64,000 bases of DNA from positions 62,001-126,000 of the forward strand of contig JAEYQO010000019.1 of assembly GCA_023409975.1 (NCBI GenBank), written 5' to 3'. The stretch is from Bacteroidota bacterium (GTDB lineage: Bacteria; Bacteroidota; Bacteroidia; Chitinophagales; Chitinophagaceae). The notes beneath the pieces are model-generated. The model was not told the origin of the DNA and searched no databases. It worked only from the letters and a program-made list of their open reading frames with translations. The translations under genes were made by a program, and so were the position numbers. Shown in pieces: positions 31,771-41,395 of the stretch (position 1 is its first letter; each line of letters starts with the position of its first letter).

Positions 31771-33555
31771 ATGAGGCAATTCTTCAAGATGTTCTTTGCT
31801 TCGTTCCTGGCAGTGATCGTAGCATGGATAGCGGGTTTTTTCATTTTGATCGGACTCGTAGTCGGCTTAGCCAGCTCTTTGGGTTCCGACGACGATAAGA
31901 AAGAGGTGGCCTCTAATTCGGTGCTGGTTCTTGAAACGGACAGGATCATTCATGAACTGGGCGAAACGAATTCGCTGGCTATGTTCAGTAGTGATGCGGG
32001 ATATTCACCTAGTCTTTTCGATATCTGCAGGGCTATTGAGTTTGCTGCTACGGATGATCAGATCAAAGGAATCTATCTCAAGCTGTCCTATACACCAAAC
32101 GGCTGGGCCACACTTCAGCAGCTGCGTCAGTCGCTGGAAGGCTTTAAGAAAAGTGGGAAGTTCATCTATGCCTACGGTGAGTTTATCCCGCAAAACACAT
32201 ACTATCTGGCGAGTATAGCAGACAGTATTTTCCTCAATCCAATGGGAATGGCGGAATTCAAGGGACTCGCCTCAGAGGTACCGTTCTTCAAAGGGACGCT
32301 TGAAAAACTGGAGATACAGCCGGAAATTTTCTATGCGGGAAAGTTCAAGAGCGCTACCGAACCCTTCCGTGCCGATCACATGAGTGAAGAAAATCGCCGG
32401 CAGATAGCTGATATCCAATCAGATCTGTGGTCGGCTTTCCTCGGAGCGGCGGCGGAACATACTGGTAAAGATGCTGTAAGCCTGCACCAATTGGCTGTAG
32501 AAGGTTCGGTCCAGTTCCCACAGGACGCTTTGAAGCAGGGTTTGGTAGAGGGCTTGCTTTATCAGGACCAGGTAGAGGAAAAGTTAAAAGCTCGCACGGA
32601 CCGAAAGGAAGATGATAAAATCCGGTTCACGGAACTGGAAGACTATGTACGTCATGCGAGGTCCAAAAGAAAATCAGAAGATTCCAGGGTTGCTGTCCTG
32701 GTTGCAGAAGGCGGCATCACGGATGGAGAGAAGAGTGATGACTATGAAATAGCATCAAAGGATTTCATTGAGGCAATCCGTAAGGTCAAAAAGAATGAGA
32801 AAGTAAAAGCTGTGGTACTCCGGGTTAATTCCCCTGGCGGTAGCGCGTTGGCCTCAGAAGTCATTTTAAGAGAGCTGCAATTGCTCCGGGAGAAAAAACC
32901 TCTGGTAGTCTCTATGGGTGATGTTGCTGCTTCGGGCGGGTATTATATTGCCTGTCAGGCTGATAGTATTTTCGCAATGCCGACGACAATAACCGGGAGT
33001 ATCGGTGTATTTGCCATGATGTTCAATGTTGAAAACCTCATGAAGAATAAGTTAGGCATCACCTTCGATGAAGTCAAAAATGCTCCGTATGCCGATTTTC
33101 CAACCGGAACGCGACCCCTCACTGCTGAGGAGGGGAGGAAGATGCAGGCAATGGTCGATACGATCTACGAAGTCTTCAAGCGCCGGGTGGCTACAGGCAG
33201 GAACATGGACGTGGCGATGGTGGACAGCTTTGCCCAGGGAAGAGTGTGGTCTGGAACAGATGCCTTGAGCATAGGACTTGTCGATGGTCTTGGCGGCCTA
33301 AACCGAGCCATAGAAAGTGCTGCGGCAAAAGCTAAGCTCGAAAAATACTCCATCGTTACCTATCCTGATCCGGTGGATAAATTTCAAATGCTGATGAATC
33401 GCTTCAAAGGAAGCAGCGTTTCAGAAGAAGCACTGAAACAGGCAATCAATTCCGAATCAGGAACAACTGCCCGGTTGGTGCGAAACATCAGGGCGCTTCA
33501 GAAGATAAATGGTACTGTACAAGCCTTAATGCCTGTTCAGCCTGTTATCCGGTAA
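31771..33555 (+). CDS. sppA: Signal peptide peptidase SppA (67K type)
   Basis: 594 residues, the long double-domain form. One N-terminal membrane helix (FFASFLAVIVAWIAGFFILI) anchors it. The general-base lysine is K193 in YAGKFKSATEPF of the first half, and the nucleophile is Ser388 in GDVAASGGYYIACQADSIF of the second half. SppA degrades remnant signal peptides in the inner membrane. It is divergent from folK and followed by its own terminator. Confidence 0.94.
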   Translation: MRQFFKMFFASFLAVIVAWIAGFFILIGLVVGLASSLGSDDDKKEVASNSVLVLETDRIIHELGETNSLAMFSSDAGYSPSLFDICRAIEFAATDDQIKGIYLKLSYTPNGWATLQQLRQSLEGFKKSGKFIYAYGEFIPQNTYYLASIADSIFLNPMGMAEFKGLASEVPFFKGTLEKLEIQPEIFYAGKFKSATEPFRADHMSEENRRQIADIQSDLWSAFLGAAAEHTGKDAVSLHQLAVEGSVQFPQDALKQGLVEGLLYQDQVEEKLKARTDRKEDDKIRFTELEDYVRHARSKRKSEDSRVAVLVAEGGITDGEKSDDYEIASKDFIEAIRKVKKNEKVKAVVLRVNSPGGSALASEVILRELQLLREKKPLVVSMGDVAASGGYYIACQADSIFAMPTTITGSIGVFAMMFNVENLMKNKLGITFDEVKNAPYADFPTGTRPLTAEEGRKMQAMVDTIYEVFKRRVATGRNMDVAMVDSFAQGRVWSGTDALSIGLVDGLGGLNRAIESAAAKAKLEKYSIVTYPDPVDKFQMLMNRFKGSSVSEEALKQAINSESGTTARLVRNIRALQKINGTVQALMPVQPVIR

Positions 33556-33577
33556 TATGTAGTATAGAAAATGAAGT

Positions 33578-33602
33578 AGCTGTCTCCGTTTCGGGGACAG
33601 CT
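33578..33602 (+). terminator. Terminator of sppA
   Basis: Stem AGCTGTCTCCG / CGGGGACAGCT (one wobble) with a 3-base loop and a run of five T. Confidence 0.85.
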
Positions 33603-33653
33603 TTTTATGTGAAGGCTTAGTCCTAACTTTATGGGTTATTCAGCTAGTATAAA

Positions 33654-35075
33654 GTGAAAGAGAGCATTTCGGTATTCGATATTTTCAAGATTGGCGTTGG
33701 TCCAAGCAGTTCCCATACGCTCGGACCCTGGCGAGCCGCCCGACTTTTTTTACAGACAGTCGAAAAGAAAGGTTTTGATAAGGTAAAGGCGGTCAGAGTC
33801 TTGCTGTATGGGTCTTTGGCAAAGACAGGGAAGGGGCATGGAACAGATGTGGCAGTCATTCTCGGCCTTTGTGGGGAAGATCCGGTAACGTTCGATGTCA
33901 ACCAGATTAACCCGCGGATAAAAAGCATAGTTGATTCAAAGACAATCAATCTAGCTGGTCAGAGTGAGATATATTTTGACCCGAAGGAAGACGTGGTGTT
34001 TTTGATGCAGGACGCACTGCCTTACCATCCGAATGCACTCACTTTTCTATGCAGCTTTGAAGATGGCGAGGAAATAGCGCAGACCTGGTACTCCGTCGGT
34101 GGAGGCTTTGTCGTTCAGGAAGGTGAGGAAGGGCTGACCGGGAATACGGTTGAATTGGCTTTCCCGGTGGAGAAAGCAGCAGACCTGCTGCACTGGTGCC
34201 TGAAGACCGGACTGAGCATCTCAGAAGTGGTCATGGAGAATGAACATAGCTGGAGAACCGAAACAGAAACCCGGGAGGGTGTACTTCAGATCTGGCAGGT
34301 CATGCGGGATTGTATCTATCGCGGATGTCATATCGGAGGGGAATTGCCGGGAGGATTGCACGTTACCCGTCGGGCGGCTGCGCTGAACAAACGATTGCTG
34401 AAAGGGAAAACATATTCTAATTATGAAGAGTGGGTAGATGCCATTCGAAGCGGCGGTCAGGGCTTCCAGTATATCCTTGATTGGGTAGCCTGCTTTGCGC
34501 TGGCTGTAAACGAAGAAAATGCCTCATTCAGCCGGGTAGTAACCGCACCAACTAATGGTGCGGCAGGGGTAGTGCCTGCGGTACTGCAGTATTTTATCAC
34601 TTTCTGCGATGGATACGATGAACAGAAGATCGTTAGCTTTTTGCTAACCGCATCCGAGATTGGAAGTATTTTCAAGAAAGGCGCTACGCTTTCAGCTGCT
34701 ATGGGGGGTTGCCAGGCGGAGATCGGAGTTTCATCCTCGATGGCCGCTGCTGCACTAACTGAGAGCCTCGGAGGTAGTGTGCGTCAGGCGATGATGGCTG
34801 CAGAAATCGCCATGGAGCATCATCTTGGTCTGACCTGCGATCCTGTTGCGGGACTAGTACAGGTTCCCTGTATCGAAAGGAATACGATGGGTGCGATCAA
34901 AGCGATCACAGCCTCTCAGCTTGCATTACAAAGTAACCCGGATAATGCCCGTGTGTCCCTGGATGCTGTTGTGAACACGATGTGGCAAACAGCGCTCGAT
35001 ATGAATCATAAATATAAAGAGACAGCAGAAGGAGGTCTTGCTGCCAATATTCCATTAAGTCTTAGTGAATGTTGA
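33654..35075 (+). CDS. sdaA: L-serine ammonia-lyase (Fe-S serine dehydratase)
   Basis: 473 residues, single-chain form. It starts with GTG at 33654: KESISVFDIFKIGVGPSSSH and HTLGPWRAA form the first domain; the catalytic domain shows APTNGAAGVVPAVLQYF, KGATLSAAMGGCQAEIGVSS and LTCDPVAGLVQVPCIERNTM with the cysteines that bind the 4Fe-4S cluster. It converts serine to pyruvate and ammonia. A near-consensus box TAACTTTA lies at 33624-33631. A terminator shared with the convergent T9SS gene follows. Confidence 0.94.
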   Translation: MKESISVFDIFKIGVGPSSSHTLGPWRAARLFLQTVEKKGFDKVKAVRVLLYGSLAKTGKGHGTDVAVILGLCGEDPVTFDVNQINPRIKSIVDSKTINLAGQSEIYFDPKEDVVFLMQDALPYHPNALTFLCSFEDGEEIAQTWYSVGGGFVVQEGEEGLTGNTVELAFPVEKAADLLHWCLKTGLSISEVVMENEHSWRTETETREGVLQIWQVMRDCIYRGCHIGGELPGGLHVTRRAAALNKRLLKGKTYSNYEEWVDAIRSGGQGFQYILDWVACFALAVNEENASFSRVVTAPTNGAAGVVPAVLQYFITFCDGYDEQKIVSFLLTASEIGSIFKKGATLSAAMGGCQAEIGVSSSMAAAALTESLGGSVRQAMMAAEIAMEHHLGLTCDPVAGLVQVPCIERNTMGAIKAITASQLALQSNPDNARVSLDAVVNTMWQTALDMNHKYKETAEGGLAANIPLSLSEC

Positions 35076-35114
35076 GTTGATACTACAACCAGTTTCAACA
35101 TTCGGAAATACAAG

Positions 35115-35140
35115 AAAGGCCGTCCCGGGGGACGGCCTTT
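35115..35140. terminator. Bidirectional terminator between sdaA and the T9SS protein
   Basis: Eleven-bp perfect stem AAAGGCCGTCC / GGACGGCCTTT with loop CGGG. Confidence 0.88.
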
Positions 35141-35159
35141 CAAAGTTTTAAAGAAATCG

Positions 35160-38100
35160 CTATTTCTTGTTGATCTTGAGCGTTTTCTTACGATGGTCAT
35201 CTGAATACTGGAGCAAGTAGACACCCTGTGCCAGTCCGTTCATCTGGATGGTAGCAGTAGTGGTGTTCATCTCTACCACCTGTATCAGCTTTCCTGCAAC
35301 GTCAGTAATCAGGATCCTGGAGTTGGGGCCAGGTTCGCCCATTAATCTGATATTGAGTTCGTCAGATACTGGGTTCGGGAAGGCTGTCACATCAAATGCG
35401 CCCTGTCCGTCTACCCAGACCTTGACAATCTTTGAGTAGGAAAGGCTACCCCTGACATCTTTCGATTTTAGTCTGTAATGATTCTCTCCCTGAACAGGAT
35501 GTTCATCCCAGAAACTATAGGTAGAGGCAGCGCCTTTGCCTGAAACACTACCCAATTCCGTGAAAACTTTACCATCAGCACTGTGCTCCACATAGAAGAT
35601 ATCACCTTCGCGTTCAGACAAAGTAGTCCAGTCAATCCTATTCCTGCTACCAAAATTCCTTGCTGTAAAATCTGCAAGTTGGAGCTGCAAGGGTGTAGAA
35701 CCGGAATGGATGAAGAAGCCGGAGAAGCCAGTCACAGGGAACGTCATTGCCCAGTAGCCACCCGCCCAGGTAACGTTGATCGCGCTATTTGGAATGAAGC
35801 TGGCATTAGCATCATTATAAAGCCCGCCTGGGCCCGTGTTGCTATCTAACGGGCTACCATGGAACTGTGTGACAACGATATTAGCCATCCCTGCTGCGTC
35901 TGACGGTCCGGTAGGAAGTAGAGGCAGTGACAGGCTGTTTGCTGTTACAAAACTGTTGTAGTCATTGAATTCTGATTGTAGCGCATAGAGTGTTACTGTG
36001 GCAGGCCCAGGGCTGGATGGTGCCAGGTCGAATACACGTGAAACATAGGGTATTCCATTGTGTGTGAGAATAGACTGCGGTGTTATTACAACAGCTGTTG
36101 TGAGGCCCAGCGTATTTCCACCAGGAGCATCAGCAACGGTAGCTACCATATCGCCGCAACCATCAGTATAGTTCACCGTTGAACCGTCAGCATGCATACT
36201 GCCTGTGGTCGTTCCGCCAGTGGAAAGACCTGTGCCAGAGGTAGTGCCATTGATAGTGGCATCTACCGGAACCCTGTTGCCGATGCAACCAAGACTATAT
36301 CCAATATTAACTACGGCCATTCCGCCGTTGGTAGTACAATTAAACAGGGAAGATCCACGATTTCCGGCAATGATCGATGCATTTGCATTGGAAGCGGTAA
36401 CCGTACCTAAAGCCATTGTTCCATACTGGTGGGTGGTGCCACTTGCCGGTGCGATGTGGAACGAGTAAGTAGATCCCGGAGGCATTACTATGTTCAGATT
36501 CGTCGCGATAGTAGTGTACATAGTCGTACCCATTGAAGGAACCCCAGTCACGGAGGAAACCAGCGTCCAGCCGGAAGAGGACGTGTTAGCGCCGGGAATT
36601 GACTGGTAGTTGTCCGGACGGTAGTATACATCCCAGCCTGTGGGACTTCCAACGGTGTTGTTACATTTGATACCGATCTCATTCAGGGTCATACCCGTAG
36701 TGGTACTTACCATAAACATATGATAGTAGACACCCGTGGTGGCTGATGTGGTTATGGGAACGTTTACGGAATCATCGCCGCCGTTACCTTCAACAGCTGC
36801 AGCGTAGTAGGTAGTCGTGCTATTAATAGCAGGTGTGGTATAGGCGTTACCCATGCTTAGGGGAGAGCCACCTGTTGGAACATCATACCAGTGTACCGTT
36901 GCTCCCTGGCTGGGTATTGCAGCGAGGGTAACCGGACCAGCGTCACAACGGGAACCTGGAATCGTCTGAACGATTGTTGGATTGCTGACTCTAACCGTGT
37001 CGGGGGCAGACGTGCCAACAACCGTGTTATCGCAAAGAATCTTTGCCTGATAAATAGTTGTAGTAGTGATCGGCTCAGAATGGGTGGGTGAAGTAGCACC
37101 GGGAATATCAACGAAGCCGGAGCCCGTGTTGTGCTGCCATTGATAGTTGATCCCAAAAGGTGCCAAGGTGTCAAGCGACAGACCTGCAGTTCCACTCATA
37201 CATACCTGTTCGGGAGTCGCAATGGTCGTAGCCGTCGCAGGAGCGGCTTTTACTACAACATCAACAGTGTCCAGTTCCTGACAACCTGAAATTGGATCAG
37301 TTGCTGTCACTACATAAGAGGTCGAGAAAGGTGGTGTTTCGGTTGTTACGGCGGTAGTTGCACCACCAGGCGACCAGCTATAGTTGTAGCCGCCAAAGCC
37401 CGATGTCGCTGTAAGAGTCGTTGAAGTTCCTGCACAAATTGTGTCAGGCGAAGCAGAAGCAGTGACGATTCCAGGAGGAGGAGTCACCGTCGCTATTACA
37501 GGAACCCTGGCGGATTCACAACCGATCTGGTAATCGATATGTACACGACCGATGGCGGCTCCTGTTTCTTCCCAGATATCCTGAGGTGCAGAAGTTCCCA
37601 GTTGATACTGCATACCCATTCTGGTGAGCGTTACAGGCTGTCCTGCTATGTTAGTGACATATGGTCCTGTAGGAGTCGCATAAGAAGAGCTGCTGCCAAT
37701 CTGCCCTAAAATACCGATGACTTCACCGGCATTAACCGGAATGTTCACAGGTATTACACCGTTATTCGGATCGTTCTGATTCAGGTAGAGAACAGTGAAG
37801 GCGTTGGTGGTGAGACCGTATATAGGGGGTGGTGTATTGTTGTCGAATTTAATCACTGCGAGACTTTGATTGCCAGTGGTTTGTGCCAATGCTTTCAGCC
37901 CGGTTATCGTAAAGTTGACAGGGGCTGTGAAATAGAAACCGCGTACGTTTCCAGAGTAATTGGATCCATGCGCAGGCAAGGGAATTGAATCCATCAAGGC
38001 CCCTGCTGATCCTGCTGCCACGTAGTATGTGGTGCTCGTACTGATTACAGGAGTTTCAAACATGTTGCCCGTATCCAGAGCGACCCCACCGGTTGCAGCA

Positions 38101-41060
38101 TCATACCAGCTAATGACATCCCCAGGTGTACCGGTTGCATTCAGGGTAACGGTACCGGAACCGCAACGCGAGGCTGGTGTTGTATTCAGTACAGACGGGT
38201 TGCTATAGTCGATTGTGACAGGAGTCGATGATACCGCCAGTACGTTGTCGCAGAAGATCTGAACTCTGTAATCTGCATCCTGTGTAATCGACTCGGAATA
38301 AGTGGCAGAAGTTGCGCCCGGGATATCGGTGAAACCTGTTCCAATGTCAATTTGCCACTGATAGGTAAGACCGGCCATTGGCTGAGGATCCAGGGAGAAA
38401 ACGACAGTATCACTTACGCAAACAGTAGTGGAACTGGCGACGGTTGTCACGGCTGCGGGTGCTGCGACTACAGCAATTTCGATGGTATCCGCATTTGTAC
38501 AGTTGCTTCCATCTACAGCGTCGAGATAATACGTTGTTGTGGCAGTAGGCGAAACATTTATAGAACTTCCGGAGCCTCCTGGAGTCCAGGTATAACTATA
38601 AGCATTTGCAGAGCTTACGCTCAAAGTCGCTGTCTGTCCCAGGCACAGTGTATCATCAGTAGTGGAAACCGTCATTGCAGGCGGAGGGGTGATCGTAGCA
38701 ACAACGGGTACACGGAGGCCAGGGCATCCTGTGCTGTATTTCAGGTTGACTGTCGCCATGCCTCCGTTTGTTGTGACACTGAAAAGACTGCTGCCTCTGT
38801 TCCCTGCGATCAATGAAGCGTCAGCATTGGAACTTACAACAGTACCGAGCGCACTTGTATTGTATTGATGGGTAACCCCTGTTCCGGGCGCTACATAAAA
38901 CGAATAGGTCTGACCCGCAGGTATTGTCAGGCTAAGTCCCGTAGCGATTGGTGTGTAAAAATTAGGACCAAGCGAAGGGACATTTGTGCTGGCTAGCAGG
39001 GTCCAGCCAGTGGATGAGGCATTCGCTCCGGGGATAGACTGGTAATTGTCCGGCCGGTAATAGATATCCCAGCTGGTCATTGAAGATGCTGCATTATTGC
39101 ATTTAATACCCAGTTCATCAAGAGTAAGTGTATTTGTAGCACTTACCATGAACATATGGTGATATACACCAGTTGTAGACCCGATGTTGAGCGGGATATT
39201 CACTGAATCGACATTACCACCGCCAGCTACGGCTTCAGCGTAATAGGTGGTCGTGGTGGAAATGGTAGGTGTCGTGAAGGTCGTACTTCCCATGACCAGG
39301 GGAGCTCCACCGGTGGCAACATCATACCAGTTAATGGTATTTCCGGGATCAGCCACGGCAGCCAGGTTGACTGTTCCAACACCACACCTGCTACCCGGGG
39401 TGGTACCTATGACCTGAGGGTTGTTTGCATGCACGGAAACAGTGTTTGAGTACGCGGTAGATCCACCCGGATTGGTACAGGTAATTTCCATCCTGTAATC
39501 CATGCTTTGGTTGATATTGCTAACTGTATAGCTGATGGTGTTGGCGCCGGTAATATTATTCCAGATGTTTTGTCCGGCGGGCGACTCCTGCCACTGAAAT
39601 GCCAGTCCCAGCTCTGTGGGAAGACTCGACAGGTCGAGTGTTACCTGACCGCCTACGCAGATTGTATCCATTGAAATGGAAGCCGTGCCACCACTGGAGG
39701 GTGCTCCAGAGCATTGTACGGCCGGGGCGATAGTGATAACGAAATCTTCCGTCTCCCTACCGTTCGTGATGCTGGCACAAGCACCAGAGGGACCATAAAT
39801 GGTTGTAGCATTCAGAGTGCTTCTCAGTCTCATTCCAGTGAGGCCGGGAACTGCAGTTGCCGGCACCTGAATCTGAGAACTGAGTGCTGTTCCCTGTCCC
39901 AGGGCGTAATATTCACCTGGATCAAAAATGCCACTCTGGTCCCAGTCGATCCACAATTCTGTATGATAGCTTGCGCTGGCAATGGTTGCATTGATATCGT
40001 AAAACTGTCCCTGGGTAAGGATGGCTGTATTCGAAGAAATATTTGGGTCGTGCTGAGTGTAGCCGCCGGCACCGACTGTTGCTGTTGTTGCGGCAAGCGT
40101 AGTCGAAGGAATGGAGACCCCTGTTATATAGTTCCCAGTAGTTGTGTGTAGGGCGACACCGCTATTTGGTGAGCAATAGCAAAGATAGAAGGGGCTAGCC
40201 CCTACGCTTACTGGATTCGAGATATCTGAGGCTCCACCGTTGCTACACGTGACAACCGCCCGGTAATCCATGGGCATGGACTGTGTGTGCACAAGATTTG
40301 GCGCATTCGCGTTCATAATCGGCGTCCACATTCCTAAACCAGAAGGTGTTTCTTCCCACTGTATGGTAATTCCACTGGCAAGTGTGTAGCCGCTCAGGGT
40401 AAGGTTTACCGGACCGTTAGGGCAGGCAGTACTGGTTAGAGCAGTTGCAGTCCCGGCAGTTGGGATTCCACCGCAGGGAATAGCGGGAATCATTGTAATC
40501 GTTCCGATCCAACCTCTGGGTGAATTTGTCGGTGAAGCTGGAGGAGTACCACCTGCAAAACTAATATTGGTACCCGCCAGCATATTCACACCACCAGCAG
40601 AAATAGTAGTTGGGCCGGCGGGCATGGTAAAGTACCTCTGGCCGGTGGCAAAAATGGCAATGCCATAAGTTGTATTGGCAGGTATGATAAAATTCATCCC
40701 TGAAAGAAACGGTTGTGTTGTGGTGGTCGAGGAGTTACCTATGCCTGTAATTGTAGCTGAGGTTACCAGATTCCATCCATTGGCGGCGGAGATAGCGCCC
40801 GGCGCACCACTAACAGGAGTGGGGTTGTAGTAGAATTCGACATTTACGGATCCCGTTGTGCCGGTAACACCAGAAATATCAGTAACGATGACATCAAATG
40901 CGTTAGTGTTCTCAAGGTTAAATGTTACCGTGCCGGATCCGTTGTTGTTCAGATACTGAGAAGTAGTAGAGAGTACAATCTGCGCTTTCAGTGGAGCTGA
41001 TAGGCCAGCAAGAAAGCAGAACAACAGGAATGCAAATTTGTGTAGATGGTTCGTTACCAT
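35160..41060 (-). CDS. 1966-residue T9SS-exported multidomain Ig-like/GEVED surface protein
   Basis: Signal peptide MVTNHLHKFAFLLFCFLAGL to about residue 27. Residues about 28-200 form a lectin- or FN3-like beta module. A GEVED domain (TELWIDWDQSGIFDPGEYYA) lies at about 340-445. Then a block of about 408 residues is repeated three times from about 553, 963 and 1370, each opening with SRCGxGTV and WYDxATGG. Blocks 1 and 3 carry the same YHHMFMVS ... WDIYYRPDNYQSIPGAN module; block 2 carries a different beta module. CHU_C-type Ig domains (YSYTWTPGG, TYQWQ) separate them. The C-terminus (about 1894-1966) is a type A sorting domain: AFPNPVSDELNIRLMG ... GLAQGVYLLQYSDD. Probably an adhesin or carbohydrate-binding cell-surface protein; the ligand is unknown. 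Confidence 0.9.
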   Translation of the reverse strand: MVTNHLHKFAFLLFCFLAGLSAPLKAQIVLSTTSQYLNNNGSGTVTFNLENTNAFDVIVTDISGVTGTTGSVNVEFYYNPTPVSGAPGAISAANGWNLVTSATITGIGNSSTTTTQPFLSGMNFIIPANTTYGIAIFATGQRYFTMPAGPTTISAGGVNMLAGTNISFAGGTPPASPTNSPRGWIGTITMIPAIPCGGIPTAGTATALTSTACPNGPVNLTLSGYTLASGITIQWEETPSGLGMWTPIMNANAPNLVHTQSMPMDYRAVVTCSNGGASDISNPVSVGASPFYLCYCSPNSGVALHTTTGNYITGVSIPSTTLAATTATVGAGGYTQHDPNISSNTAILTQGQFYDINATIASASYHTELWIDWDQSGIFDPGEYYALGQGTALSSQIQVPATAVPGLTGMRLRSTLNATTIYGPSGACASITNGRETEDFVITIAPAVQCSGAPSSGGTASISMDTICVGGQVTLDLSSLPTELGLAFQWQESPAGQNIWNNITGANTISYTVSNINQSMDYRMEITCTNPGGSTAYSNTVSVHANNPQVIGTTPGSRCGVGTVNLAAVADPGNTINWYDVATGGAPLVMGSTTFTTPTISTTTTYYAEAVAGGGNVDSVNIPLNIGSTTGVYHHMFMVSATNTLTLDELGIKCNNAASSMTSWDIYYRPDNYQSIPGANASSTGWTLLASTNVPSLGPNFYTPIATGLSLTIPAGQTYSFYVAPGTGVTHQYNTSALGTVVSSNADASLIAGNRGSSLFSVTTNGGMATVNLKYSTGCPGLRVPVVATITPPPAMTVSTTDDTLCLGQTATLSVSSANAYSYTWTPGGSGSSINVSPTATTTYYLDAVDGSNCTNADTIEIAVVAAPAAVTTVASSTTVCVSDTVVFSLDPQPMAGLTYQWQIDIGTGFTDIPGATSATYSESITQDADYRVQIFCDNVLAVSSTPVTIDYSNPSVLNTTPASRCGSGTVTLNATGTPGDVISWYDAATGGVALDTGNMFETPVISTSTTYYVAAGSAGALMDSIPLPAHGSNYSGNVRGFYFTAPVNFTITGLKALAQTTGNQSLAVIKFDNNTPPPIYGLTTNAFTVLYLNQNDPNNGVIPVNIPVNAGEVIGILGQIGSSSSYATPTGPYVTNIAGQPVTLTRMGMQYQLGTSAPQDIWEETGAAIGRVHIDYQIGCESARVPVIATVTPPPGIVTASASPDTICAGTSTTLTATSGFGGYNYSWSPGGATTAVTTETPPFSTSYVVTATDPISGCQELDTVDVVVKAAPATATTIATPEQVCMSGTAGLSLDTLAPFGINYQWQHNTGSGFVDIPGATSPTHSEPITTTTIYQAKILCDNTVVGTSAPDTVRVSNPTIVQTIPGSRCDAGPVTLAAIPSQGATVHWYDVPTGGSPLSMGNAYTTPAINSTTTYYAAAVEGNGGDDSVNVPITTSATTGVYYHMFMVSTTTGMTLNEIGIKCNNTVGSPTGWDVYYRPDNYQSIPGANTSSSGWTLVSSVTGVPSMGTTMYTTIATNLNIVMPPGSTYSFHIAPASGTTHQYGTMALGTVTASNANASIIAGNRGSSLFNCTTNGGMAVVNIGYSLGCIGNRVPVDATINGTTSGTGLSTGGTTTGSMHADGSTVNYTDGCGDMVATVADAPGGNTLGLTTAVVITPQSILTHNGIPYVSRVFDLAPSSPGPATVTLYALQSEFNDYNSFVTANSLSLPLLPTGPSDAAGMANIVVTQFHGSPLDSNTGPGGLYNDANASFIPNSAINVTWAGGYWAMTFPVTGFSGFFIHSGSTPLQLQLADFTARNFGSRNRIDWTTLSEREGDIFYVEHSADGKVFTELGSVSGKGAASTYSFWDEHPVQGENHYRLKSKDVRGSLSYSKIVKVWVDGQGAFDVTAFPNPVSDELNIRLMGEPGPNSRILITDVAGKLIQVVEMNTTTATIQMNGLAQGVYLLQYSDDHRKKTLKINKK

Positions 41061-41395
41061 GCCATAAAAATTTTTGCCTACTCTAAATGGATTTTCGGCT
41101 TACCTCCTTTAATGAACGTATAGAAATGACAGAGTTTATGTCTGGAATGTATTCCTGATCAGCGTCGAACAGGAACAATTCCGACAGTTGGGATCAACAT
41201 TAAAATTATATAAAAAGCTTCCGTTTCTAAATGTTTTGTGAAAAATTGCAAAAAGATTTTTTTCTAATTTCCATTAGGGAAACCCTATCAAGCAATTATG
41301 AAAATATGTCGGGTGCGAGTCCTATCGTATTTAGTTATTCGGGCATTACCTAACGTTTCTGATGAATAGCGGATATTTGCAGTGATTCAAAATCC
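41061..41395. other. 335-bp divergent intergenic region
   Basis: Between the T9SS gene (minus) and bshA (plus). AT-rich. It contains a short palindrome TAGGG-AAA-CCCTA (41275-41287) and a near-consensus box GATATTTG ending at 41379, 16 bases before bshA. No small gene or known riboswitch seen. Confidence 0.55.

Noticed and set aside
41275..41287. Palindrome TAGGG-AAA-CCCTA upstream of bshA
   Set aside because: Too short and too far from both genes to call an operator.
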